From AP-15 sp963795485 (GTDB taxonomy: Bacteria > Pseudomonadota > Alphaproteobacteria > ATCC43930 > CGMCC-115725): 64,000 nt of DNA. Below, in pieces: positions 37,922 through 45,952 of this stretch. Position numbers and translations under genes: made by a program. The notes under the pieces are model-generated. The model did no database searches. It saw only the letters and a program-made list of their open reading frames with translations, and had not been told where the DNA came from. Every line of letters begins with the position of its first letter. Position 1 is the stretch's first letter. Location of the stretch: assembly GCA_963795485.1 (NCBI GenBank), contig CAWCIL010000002.1:1-64000 (forward strand), given 5' to 3'.

Positions 37922-39657
37922 CCTCTCGACCTTCTCGAAAAGGCGGTATCGGAGCCGAGGCGGAAGACGGCGTCGACGCCGGCAGCGGTGCCAAGCGCGT
38001 GAAGGTCGGAATCGCCGCTACGGAGTATGCCACCCCAAAGCGAGATAAGTTCATTCAATTGCTTATTGTATCGTCGGACCGTCCGCTCTCGCGAAAAGTC
38101 TGTGGCGGCGGCGCGGTTGTCGTCGGTAACACCCGCCATGACTGTCCGCGGTTCGAAGAGCAGCCATAGCCGATCGTCCGCCCAATCGAGGCGGGTTCCG
38201 ATACCCTCGCGCCATGTCAGTTCAACGTGATTCGGAACGATGCCGGACAGGGCCCCCACAAGCTTTTTCAATGGCATCCAACGTTGGTCAGTGGGATCGG
38301 CCGGGGCCATCAGATCAGTGTTGTGCCGGCGGATGACCATGAAACCGTGGGCGCGAGCAAGAGCCCGAGAGAGCGCTTGGCGGAGAAGCCCGCGCTCCTG
38401 GCTGTCATACCTCAACCGGCGCACTTCGATTGGATGAAGGTCGAACTCCGTGATGCCATGCGGCGAGAAGAGGCTCCGCACGTCGGTGTCCGCGCCAAAC
38501 GCGAGAACACCTGCCCGCGCTCGGGTCGCCAAGACCTCGAAATTTGCCTGCTCGATAAGGGCGGCAACCTCGGCCTGCCCGCCGATATTGCAATTTACCC
38601 GACGGCATACTGATGGGGTCGACTTCAACTCTAGGGCGTTGAGCCTCACGACAGGGAAGCCGCGATTGCCACCCGGCCGGGTGGCGGGAGACCAGATGGC
38701 TCGTTCGACAGCAATTGCGTCGAGCGTGGTCGTGTCGAGGTTGTTGAGGAGTCGCACAAGGTCGCGCAGGGTCTCGTCGAAGTTTTCGATCACGACGAGC
38801 CCGCCGTCGACATTCTTGTCTGCCGCTTTGCGAAGGAACTCTGCGACCCGTGGAAGGGGCGGATCTTCGCCTCGGTGTAGCCAGAACAGGCCGCTGGGGA
38901 ACGGCGATACCTTCTCCAAAACCTCTTCGAGAGTTTCCATGATGGAATCATCACGACCGCTGTAGCCCGCAACGATCAATCCTGAGCGACCACAGGCTCC
39001 CACGAACAGATCTCGGAGCACGGCGTCCTGCTGCCGGAGTTCGTCATCCGTGTTTTTCAGCCGACGGGAGCGGAAGTCGCCATGAAGCTTGATCTCTGCC
39101 GGCCAACGTTCGCCGTTCAGCACGTCTCTTGCGAGATCAGGGGCGTCCAACGCGACGGTAGTGAGATGCCCTGTGCCGTCATAGACCTTTGCGCAGGCAT
39201 CGGCCACGAGAGGGTCGAAGTTCGTTGTCCAGACGACTCGGGTTCGATCCGCCTTCATGAGCGTCGCAAGTGCAATATGCCCGTAAGACGGTTTCGCCCC
39301 GTTCAGCTTGCCGGCAATATATGTTCTCCGGTCGTGTTCGCTGGGGTAAGCGGCTTCGAACAGCGCGGCGTATTCATCCGGCGCACCGGGGGACGGGAAT
39401 CGGTCGAGGCCGTCGATGAATGCCTGGAGCGATCTTCGAACGCTCGGATTTGCAAGGTCTGCCACAGATTTTGGCGAAATACGGCGCTGGCTGACGTAGA
39501 GCTGCTGCTTGAATTCCCAGATCATGTCCCAAGCCGTCGGGACCCCGGCTGCCGCCGATGCGCCGGCGCCGAGCAGCCACATGAGATTGCCCGCGCGCAT
39601 TGAGAAGCGACGGGCGAAGTCATCTGCCGCGACTACCGGATAACCCACGCCGGTCAT
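37918..39657 (-). CDS. SIR2-APAZ effector (SPARSA)
   Basis: 579 residues from the ATG at 39657, which overlaps the Fic stop as ATGA; an ATG at 39669 is an alternative. The N-terminal SIR2 domain has NLMWLLGAGASAAAGVPTAW (NAD-binding), WTTNFDPLVADAC, EIKLHGDFRSRRL and IVAGYSGRDDSIMETLEE. The C-terminal 280 residues form the APAZ domain (RGFPVVRLNALELKSTPSVC, VELTWREGIGTRLDWADDRL), which replaces the Argonaute N/PAZ lobes. In SPARSA this subunit degrades NAD+ when its short Argonaute detects plasmid or phage DNA, killing or arresting the cell. The frame is intact. Confidence 0.9.
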   Translation of the reverse strand: MTGVGYPVVAADDFARRFSMRAGNLMWLLGAGASAAAGVPTAWDMIWEFKQQLYVSQRRISPKSVADLANPSVRRSLQAFIDGLDRFPSPGAPDEYAALFEAAYPSEHDRRTYIAGKLNGAKPSYGHIALATLMKADRTRVVWTTNFDPLVADACAKVYDGTGHLTTVALDAPDLARDVLNGERWPAEIKLHGDFRSRRLKNTDDELRQQDAVLRDLFVGACGRSGLIVAGYSGRDDSIMETLEEVLEKVSPFPSGLFWLHRGEDPPLPRVAEFLRKAADKNVDGGLVVIENFDETLRDLVRLLNNLDTTTLDAIAVERAIWSPATRPGGNRGFPVVRLNALELKSTPSVCRRVNCNIGGQAEVAALIEQANFEVLATRARAGVLAFGADTDVRSLFSPHGITEFDLHPIEVRRLRYDSQERGLLRQALSRALARAHGFMVIRRHNTDLMAPADPTDQRWMPLKKLVGALSGIVPNHVELTWREGIGTRLDWADDRLWLLFEPRTVMAGVTDDNRAAATDFSRERTVRRYNKQLNELISLWGGILRSGDSDLHALGTAAGVDAVFRLGSDTAFSRRSRG

Positions 39658-41051
39658 TTTACTTCCCACGCTTGCCGCCAGGCCGCGAACTCCGAGGGCC
39701 GGATTTGGTAGCGCGCAAAATTACCTTCATGGAGGCTGGTAAGTTCGGCTTCGACGACCTCTGCAAAGCGCTGGCGATCGTCGGGTGGAATTTCTTTTGC
39801 CGCCCAGGCTGCTATTCGCGTTGCCGCGTCCTTCCGGTGCAGCCGAGAGCGGATGAGAGCGGCAACGATCTCGCGCAATTGCACCCGATAGCGCAGCCGA
39901 AAAGGATCGGGCTCACCGAGTGACTGCCGAACGGCGGCGTAGCGAGCGGCCGAGCGCTCGTAAGCCCAGATGAAGACGTCCTTTAGGAGATCGATTTGGC
40001 GCAGTTCGTAGATGCCAAGCACAGCCTCCGTATAGGTCCGCCGGGGCACGTCGGCGAAGGAGAGCGGCGAGAGGTTGCCTTTGATTAGCGGTATGTTCGC
40101 GGCGAGACGCGACACGCGTTTGTTTACATCATCGAAGGGCTGCAGGTAGGGAAGCTGTACCATGACGAAGAACGCTTGCTCGATTGGATCGGCAATCGCG
40201 GCGGCCGTCGCGAGGATCTGATCGAAGCACTCCTCGACAAGCTGCGGGACCTCGAGCGGATGAAAGGTGGAGCGCTCGATGCCGACGGCGATATAGCGGA
40301 GCCTGCCGGCCGCAGTGGGATCGGCGAGGAGGTTGTTTGCCAGGAGTGCATGGAGATTGAGGATGGTATAGCGATTGAAACCGATCTCGTCGGCAGCACT
40401 GACCAGAAACTCGATGGCATCCTTGTGGTTCAGGATCATTTGAGCTTCGAGGTGCGCGCGCCCCTCGGCCTCCTCGCCCAGTTCGATCAGGCGCTTGGTG
40501 TCGAGAAGCGAGTAGGTGTTGCCTTCGAGCCGACTCGAATTCCAAGCGAGATCTATGAGAAGCCTGTTGAGTATCTGTCTTGCGTAAGTGCCGGCAGGCT
40601 GTTCGGCGATCTGCGGCCGCCCGACAGCGGCCAAGTGCGCGCGGTCGCGCTCGGTCAGATAGAAGGAGACGTTCGGGCGATAGTCGTCGAGGAATTTGCG
40701 GTCATAGCCGACAGGCCTGCGGTTTTCCGGCACTTGCCGCACATAGTCGCGGATCGATACCCCTGCCTCAGACAATGGGATTGCGGGTTCTTCGACTTCG
40801 GTGAGCGCGGTGGACTCGGCCAGCCGGACACGGGCGGCGGAATCAGATATTCGGTATTTCGCCCAGCGCCCTTCGCCGTCCATGACTAGGCGGTTTCGGG
40901 TGACAAGCGACTTCAAGCGGTACTGGAGAGTTCGAAGAGGGATCGGGGAAGCGAGCGCGCGCAGGATCTCCTGCGCCGAAGCGCCGCCCGGGTGGCGGCG
41001 CACGGCTTCTTCGATGGCCTCCAATGCGTTGTCGGGGATCTGGTTTGCCAA
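39654..41051 (-). CDS. Fic-family protein with N-terminal winged helix
   Basis: 465 residues from a TTG at 41051. The N-terminus (ALEEAIEEAV-like helix, then EILRALASPIPLRTLQYRLK) is a winged helix. Next comes a Fic N-terminal region with an inhibitory-helix-like SSRLEGN motif, and the Fic core LQPFDDVNKRVSRLAANIPL. The canonical core is HPFxDGNGRxxR; here the catalytic His is Gln and the GNGR loop is VNKR, so AMP transfer is doubtful. A C-terminal helical domain follows. It is the first gene of a coupled operon with SIR2-APAZ and Argonaute, and a phased repeat array lies in its promoter region. It could be a regulator or toxin module for the Argonaute system. Confidence 0.8.
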   Translation of the reverse strand: MANQIPDNALEAIEEAVRRHPGGASAQEILRALASPIPLRTLQYRLKSLVTRNRLVMDGEGRWAKYRISDSAARVRLAESTALTEVEEPAIPLSEAGVSIRDYVRQVPENRRPVGYDRKFLDDYRPNVSFYLTERDRAHLAAVGRPQIAEQPAGTYARQILNRLLIDLAWNSSRLEGNTYSLLDTKRLIELGEEAEGRAHLEAQMILNHKDAIEFLVSAADEIGFNRYTILNLHALLANNLLADPTAAGRLRYIAVGIERSTFHPLEVPQLVEECFDQILATAAAIADPIEQAFFVMVQLPYLQPFDDVNKRVSRLAANIPLIKGNLSPLSFADVPRRTYTEAVLGIYELRQIDLLKDVFIWAYERSAARYAAVRQSLGEPDPFRLRYRVQLREIVAALIRSRLHRKDAATRIAAWAAKEIPPDDRQRFAEVVEAELTSLHEGNFARYQIRPSEFAAWRQAWEVK

Positions 41052-41162
41052 GCCGGTCTTTCTTGCGCAGAGAATCTACGCGCAAGGATGGGCCAGATTC
41101 GCGCAATAATCAAGCCTACACGCAAGGAAACGGTCTATGCGCAATGAAAGTTGCGCGTGGAC
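41052..41162 (-). promoter_or_regulatory. Phased repeat array in the Fic promoter
   Basis: Four direct copies of CGCAA in a wider TAYGCGCAAKR context start at 41081, 41102, 41121 and 41140, spaced 21, 19 and 19 bases, about two helical turns. Inverted copies (TTGCG) lie at 41063 and 41151. The first inverted copy is within 16 bases of the Fic start. The arrangement suggests cooperative binding by the winged-helix Fic protein itself. 41163-41249 shows nothing further. Confidence 0.6.
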
Positions 41163-41249
41163 AGACTCAGCGATTCATTGGAGAAATCGGCAGCCCGAAG
41201 TGGGCGCCAAGTCGTCTGGCGCGGGCAAATACCCGATCGTCTGGGCGGT

Positions 41250-42518
41250 TCACGCGGCGACCGCTATAGGCGTCATGGCCTCCCGAGCGCCCTCCTCGAG
41301 CAACGCTGCGATCGTGTCGGAAGTCCGGGTGACTGCGAGCTTAAGTGCTTCGTCGATGTGAACATAGCCCTGCGTCACGGACTGCGCAGCATGGCCGAGC
41401 AATGCCGCGATAGTCAATTCCGAAAACCCTAGATCGCCGGCAACACTGCCGAAGGTGTGACGCAGCGTGTGCGGCGTGACGCCGGTGATTCCTACCATGG
41501 CGCACAGACGCTCCAGGCATGCCTTCGCGGCAGTGAAGGCGCCGTCGCCCACATCGGCCGGGAAGAGATAGGGGCTACCCTCCTGTACGGACTGGCTCGC
41601 GGCAAGACGCGTGGCGGCTGGGCCGATCGCGCGGATCTGAGCATCGCCCTTGGTGTCGGGAAAGGAGACATAACCTTCCGCGGCGTGGAGCCAATCTCGA
41701 TGCATTTGCTGGCCCTCGGAGATGCGGAAGCCGGTGAGCAGCAGTAGCGTCACTATCGCCAAGCCCGTGCTGTGCTCGCCATTCCTCTCGCCATACTGCA
41801 GGGCCGCACCGAGCTTCTTGATCTCGGGGACGCTGAGGCGGCGCTGCTTCTTCTTCCCGGCGAGGCGGCGGGCTCCCTCGCTCGGATGTTTCTCGATCAG
41901 ATCGAGGCGAGCGGCGTGACTCAGGATTGCCTGGAGCGTCGCGACCGCACGGCCAGCCACGCCTGGCCCACCCCGCGCGACTCCCCCACGCCCCGGCCCC
42001 CTCTCGGTGGCGGCGGTCTTGCCCGCGACGATGTCGGACTGCATGCCTTCGATGTCCACGATCCGAAGGCTGCCGACGAGCCGCTTGCCAAGTAGCGGCT
42101 TGATGTGTGTGCTAATCCGGCTCCGATCCATTGCCAGTGTCGACGCCTTGATCGGCCGGTTCTTGCGACCGAGAATCCGACCTGCTTCAGCTTCCGTTAG
42201 ATACCAGTCGCACAATGCCTCGACGGTGATGTCGTCTTTCCCTGCCTCCGGCTCTTCGGCAGGGTCAATGCCGTCCGCAACGCGGCCGAGCTTTACCTTG
42301 GCAAGCTCGCGCGCCTCCTCGACGGTCATGATGCCGAAGCGCCCGATCTTGATCCGACGGCTCTTACCTTCGGTGTTGCGGTATTGAACGACGAACGTCT
42401 TTAGCCCGGACGGGACGACACGGACTCCGAAGCCGCGGATTTCACCGTCCCAGAGAAAGTCCTGGCCTTCTGCGGGCTTGGCGAGCGCGTCGACCGTCCG
42501 TTTGGTCAACCTCGACAT
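41250..42518 (-). CDS. int: Tyrosine site-specific integrase
   Basis: 422 residues from the ATG at 42518 (GGGAGC upstream). The P4-type arm-binding domain (RLTKRTVDALAKPAEGQDFL, LWDGEIRGFGVRV) is followed by a core-binding region and the catalytic domain: TGFRISEGQQM (first Arg), TPHTLRHTFGSVAGDLGF (H-x-x-R) and GHAAQSVTQGYVHID (nucleophile Tyr). It is adjacent to a tRNA-Gly 3' fragment, the presumed attachment site. Two further in-frame codons upstream give an alternative TTG start. It is leftward, as is the Fic operon downstream. Confidence 0.92.
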   Translation of the reverse strand: MSRLTKRTVDALAKPAEGQDFLWDGEIRGFGVRVVPSGLKTFVVQYRNTEGKSRRIKIGRFGIMTVEEARELAKVKLGRVADGIDPAEEPEAGKDDITVEALCDWYLTEAEAGRILGRKNRPIKASTLAMDRSRISTHIKPLLGKRLVGSLRIVDIEGMQSDIVAGKTAATERGPGRGGVARGGPGVAGRAVATLQAILSHAARLDLIEKHPSEGARRLAGKKKQRRLSVPEIKKLGAALQYGERNGEHSTGLAIVTLLLLTGFRISEGQQMHRDWLHAAEGYVSFPDTKGDAQIRAIGPAATRLAASQSVQEGSPYLFPADVGDGAFTAAKACLERLCAMVGITGVTPHTLRHTFGSVAGDLGFSELTIAALLGHAAQSVTQGYVHIDEALKLAVTRTSDTIAALLEEGAREAMTPIAVAA

Positions 42519-42540
42519 ATTAGCTCCCTTCAACTAGGTT

Positions 42541-42587
42541 GCTTACATTATCAGAGCGGCAGCAGAAATGTAAGCGCCTTGTAAGCG
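42541..42587. promoter_or_regulatory. Repeat cluster between integrase and att site
   Basis: TGTAAGCG occurs at 42569-42576 and again at 42580-42587, and its inverse GCTTACA at 42541-42547. The 8-base pair GCTTACAT / ATGTAAGC is a perfect inverted repeat. The position between integrase start and att suggests arm-type integrase sites or an integrase operator. The rest of 42519-42704 shows nothing recognisable. Confidence 0.45.
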
Positions 42588-42704
42588 GAAGGAAGCGGGT
42601 CGTGGCGGTTTATGGGATACTTCAGCGCAGCCATATTGGGCTATTTCATTGATTTATATGGCAATAGGATGTCATGGAGGGATCTGGAGAAGGTGGACCA
42701 ATAT

Positions 42705-42750
42705 CTTGCCAAGGTTGGGGTCGAGGGTTCGAATCCCTTCGCCCGCTCCA
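42705..42750 (+). repeat. att site: 3' end of a tRNA-Gly(GCC) gene
   Basis: The 46 bases from CTTGCCAAGGTTGGGG through the T-arm (GAGGG-TTCGAAT-CCCTT) to CGCCCGC-T-CCA match the 3' part of alphaproteobacterial tRNA-Gly(GCC), with the anticodon loop included. The 5' half is absent: upstream sequence does not fold. This is the fragment expected at one end of an element whose integrase uses this tRNA. Confidence 0.75.
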
Positions 42751-42780
42751 AATTTCTCTAGGGAAGTCATGGCTTTATGA

Positions 42781-42808
42781 AAAGGTCGCCGCAAGGTGGC
42801 CTTTCTCG
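42781..42808 (+). terminator. tRNA-type terminator downstream of the att fragment
   Basis: AAAGGTCGCC-GCAA-GGTGGCCTTT forms a 10-base stem with two G-U pairs, followed by CTCGTTTT. This is the usual terminator behind an alphaproteobacterial tRNA gene and supports the view that the region is a former tRNA 3' flank. Confidence 0.65.
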
Positions 42809-42955
42809 TTTTGGGCGTGGTGTCCACATGGTGTCCACCACGACGTGAGCCACGCCAATCCGTCTCAGGGACGGCGGCCCGGGATTCCCAAGGTCCCCGA
42901 GCATCTGGCAGGTCTATCTGTGCTCAGACGCCACCTCTGCCCTCCGAAGATAGAG

Positions 42956-42986
42956 AACGCACGTTCGAATCCTGGCGGGTGCGCCA
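42956..42986 (+). repeat. tRNA-Arg-like 3' remnant
   Basis: ACGTTCGAATCC-TGGC-GGGTGCG-CCA resembles the T-loop, acceptor strand and CCA of tRNA-Arg genes, with mismatches in the T stem. No 5' part is visible. It may be an old attachment site of a second element. Other bases of 42809-43219 show only two direct copies of GGTGTCCAC at about 42818 and 42832. Confidence 0.45.
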
Positions 42987-43219
42987 ATGACCGCCGTAGG
43001 CCGCCATGCCTACGACAAGGCCGCACGGGCCACCCTCGAGCGAAATTATCTGATATCCAATGTCGTCGGGGGGCCCGCCTTGAGGCGGCGCAACAGCCTG
43101 AGTTGTTTCGGGCCTTTCGACAAGTCGCCGTCATATCGACGGCTGCGGTTGTGGCATATTTGCCCAATTCCGATTAGGTTTTCGGCGAGCGACGGCACAG
43201 GCGGGGAGCGAGTTCGAAA

Positions 43220-44167
43220 GTGCGGGAATCGAGTTCCAACGAATTCCGCTTTGGCGGTCGTCAGACATTCGCGCTGCGCATCGCGTGGTTGCCCAAGGCC
43301 GCGGCTGCCATTGAGGCCGGCGAAGACCCGCTGACCAATCCTTTGGACGGCGTTGTGAGTTTTGGGCTCGGAAAGAATATGGTTGAAGCACTCCGCTGCT
43401 GGATCGAGGCATTCGGTGTCGCCCGGAAGGTCGATCAGCGTTGGGGCATGAGCCCCTTGGGCCATGCGATTTTCGGCCCTCTCGGTCACGACCGTTTTCT
43501 AGAGGACGAGCAGACACTGTGGCTGCTTCATTGGAACATAGCCTCGCTTCGCAAGGCTCCCTTTTTCGCATGGGAACTGCTTATTAACCGCTGGAACGAG
43601 CCGACCTTTTCAGTATCGGCCATATTGGAAGCATTTGCGGAAGAAGCCGAGCGTAGCGGGCGGCCGCTTTCAGCCATCAGCGCTCGACAGCACTTTGATG
43701 TATGGCTTCATACCTATCTCCCTGGCCGCTCGGGCAAGGGTGAGGACGGCCTCGATAGTCCCCTTTCCGCCTTGCGGCTCATCTACCCAGCGGGTGAGCG
43801 CCAGCAGTCGAGTGGCCGCCGGGAGGCCGTCTTTGCCTTCGATCTCGAACGCAAAGCAACGATTCGGCAGGCGCTGTTTGAATATTGCATTCATGATTGG
43901 TGGGATGCGGAATTCGAGCACGAAGAAACTGTCGCGCTGAGAAACGTCACGTTCGGCCGATCAAGCCCCGGTCGGGTCTTTCGTATGTCGGAGTCGGAAG
44001 TGCGTGACCGTCTCGAAGCGTTGTCACACTCCATCAATGGCTCGGTCGAGCTGATCGAAAGCCTTAACCAATTCGTCGTTCGCCGTCAACGCAGAATGGA
44101 TCGCTTCGACCTTTTGGCCAGCGTCTATGACTTCGATACTCAAGCGCTGGAGAAGCTCGATGCTTGA
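43220..44167 (+). CDS. sspB: DUF4007 protein, SspB-like phosphorothioation component
   Basis: 315 residues from a GTG at 43220. FRFGGRQTFALRIAWLPKAA, VSFGLGKNMVEALRCWIEAF and GPLGHDRFLEDEQTLWLLHW are DUF4007 signatures. To my knowledge this family supplies the nicking subunit SspB in single-strand DNA phosphorothioation (SspABCD). Its place in front of an ATPase, a PAPS-reductase-like gene and three restriction genes matches sspBCD-sspFGH order. It is intact and overlaps sspC by 8 bases. The family assignment is firm; the Ssp role is inferred from gene order. Confidence 0.75.
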   Translation: MRESSSNEFRFGGRQTFALRIAWLPKAAAAIEAGEDPLTNPLDGVVSFGLGKNMVEALRCWIEAFGVARKVDQRWGMSPLGHAIFGPLGHDRFLEDEQTLWLLHWNIASLRKAPFFAWELLINRWNEPTFSVSAILEAFAEEAERSGRPLSAISARQHFDVWLHTYLPGRSGKGEDGLDSPLSALRLIYPAGERQQSSGRREAVFAFDLERKATIRQALFEYCIHDWWDAEFEHEETVALRNVTFGRSSPGRVFRMSESEVRDRLEALSHSINGSVELIESLNQFVVRRQRRMDRFDLLASVYDFDTQALEKLDA

Positions 44168-45084
44168 ACTGACCGCGCGCGACACCTCCGATGCTTTTGC
44201 CGCACTACTTCAAGTTAGGCCTCACCATCTTCGATCGGTCCAGATCGAACGCGATTATCCTGATCCCTCATCAACACTTCATTATGTCGTAACTCCGTTC
44301 GTTGACGCGACATTGCGTCGCCTAGCGCGAAGTTTCGATCCGCATTCGACTGCGCGCGCTTGGCGGCTTACCGGCGATTATGGGTCGGGAAAGTCGAGTT
44401 TCGCCCTCTCTTATGCGCGGCTCGCTGCTGGCGAATTTACCTTGCTGCCGGCCGAGTTGCACGGATTGGCCGCGGCGGACCGGCTGGAACCCGTCTTGGT
44501 GGTGGGGGAGCGGGAACCGATCGGCGTCAGCCTCTTGCGTGCGCTGCACGCCACAGCCGACCGCTGTTTTTCGCGTGTCTCGAAGAAATTGAAGTCCCGG
44601 CTTGAACAGACCGGGAGCCCCACGCCGCAAGAGGCTGTCGATGCGCTCAAGGCCGTCAGCGATGCGCTTCGCTCGATCGGTCGAGCCGTTGGACTACTGG
44701 TCGTCTTTGATGAGCTTGGAAAGAATTCTTGAATACGCAGCGGAGCGATCGGACTCCGACGATGTCTATTTACTCCAGATCTCGCGGAGCAAGCGGCTAG
44801 GAGCGGGGATACGCCGCTCGTGGTGGTGGCAATACTTCATCAAGCAGTTGCCAGCTATGCATTTTCCCGGCGAGCAAGAAGCGGCCGGCGCATACCGACT
44901 GTTGGTTACAGCAGCCGATGGGCATGAGGTTGAACAAGTCTTCCGTCTTGCACCGGCGGATCGCAAATTTCTAATTAATGTAGAAGAAAATCTTCGTTCG
45001 ATCCTTGTGAAAGAGGGGCGGCTCGGAAGGATCGCGGCTGCGCGGCTGCTCCTTGAGTTGGATAGCGGAAAGAAGTCGCCATGA
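44160..45084 (+). pseudogene. sspC: SspC-like P-loop ATPase, frameshifted and probably internally deleted
   Basis: Starts MLELTARDTSDAFAALLQVR. The P-loop is AWRLTGDYGSGKSSFALSYA, and Walker B appears as LLVVFDELGKN. There an extra T (near 44728) shifts the frame; sense resumes as LEYAAERSDSDDVYLLQ. The text then jumps to ISRSKRLGAGIRRSWWWQY and an ending EENLRSILVKEGRLG, giving only about 307 residues. I would expect a far longer ATPase between these parts, so a deletion near 44777 is likely. Without it the modification complex would not work. Confidence 0.6.
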
Positions 45085-45142
45085 GCCCTCGTTGCACCAA
45101 ATACCCGTTTGTCGCGCTCTTCTTGAACGTTAGCTTCATCTT

Positions 45143-45952
45143 ATGACAAATACCCCCCTTCGCCATATCCTCAGCCTATCCGGAGGAAAGGATAGCACTG
45201 CTCTCGCAATCCACATGCGGGATCGCGTGCAAAACATGGAATATATCTTCCATGATACGGGCAAGGAAATGCCGGACACGCTCGATTATATCGAGCGACT
45301 CAAATCTTATCTGGGAACGCGGATCATCCGCACGACTACCCGCAAATCGTTCGATGATATCCTGCGCAGCAAGGGCGGTATGCTCCCGTCGGGACGCCGG
45401 CGCTGGTGCACCGATTATCTCAAACTCAAACCCTTCGAGGCCTATATCGGCAGCGAGCCGTGTATCAATTATGTGGGGATCCGCGCAGACGAAGATCGCG
45501 TGGGCTATATTAGCCACAAACCTAACATCGAAGCGGTGTTTCCGTTCAGGTAAGACGGCATCGATTATGCCGGCGTCGTGAGAATACTAGAGGAAGCTGG
45601 CCTAGGCATGCCGCCCTATACACAATGGGGTCGAACCCGCTCAGGCTGTTTCTTCTGCTTTTATCAGCAGAAGATCGAATGGGTCCGTTTGAAGCAGCAT
45701 TTTCCGCACCTGTTCGAGGAAGCCAAAGCGTACGAGAAGCCGAATCGTGTGAACGGCCAGGTATTCCATTGGACAGATGAGCCGCTGATCGATCTTGAAC
45801 AACCCGAGCGCATTGCCGCCATCGAGGCGGGCTGGAAGAAGACGCAGGAGCGTAAACGAGCGCGTCAGCCGAACAAACCGCTGGCTCATACGCTGGGAGG
45901 GCTCGAACTTGAGGACTCGCCACGCGATGGCTGCATGATTTGCCAGCTGTGA
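45143..45952 (+). pseudogene. sspD: SspD/DndC-like PAPS-reductase family sulfurtransferase, nonsense codon
   Basis: 269 residues with one in-frame stop. The PP-loop ILSLSGGKDSTALAIHM binds ATP. RRWCTDYLKLKPFE, SGCFFCFYQQKIEWVRLK and DGCMICQL supply cysteines for an iron-sulfur cluster, as in DndC. A TAA at 45551-45553 interrupts the frame between AVFPFR and DGIDYAGVVRILEE, which continues in the same register, so this is a point mutation (or error) and not a frameshift. In phosphorothioation the protein adenylates the DNA backbone and receives sulfur from the cysteine desulfurase. Confidence 0.8.

Noticed and set aside
42816..42842. Two GGTGTCCAC repeats as a CRISPR or iteron array
   Set aside because: Only two copies, and no spacer pattern.
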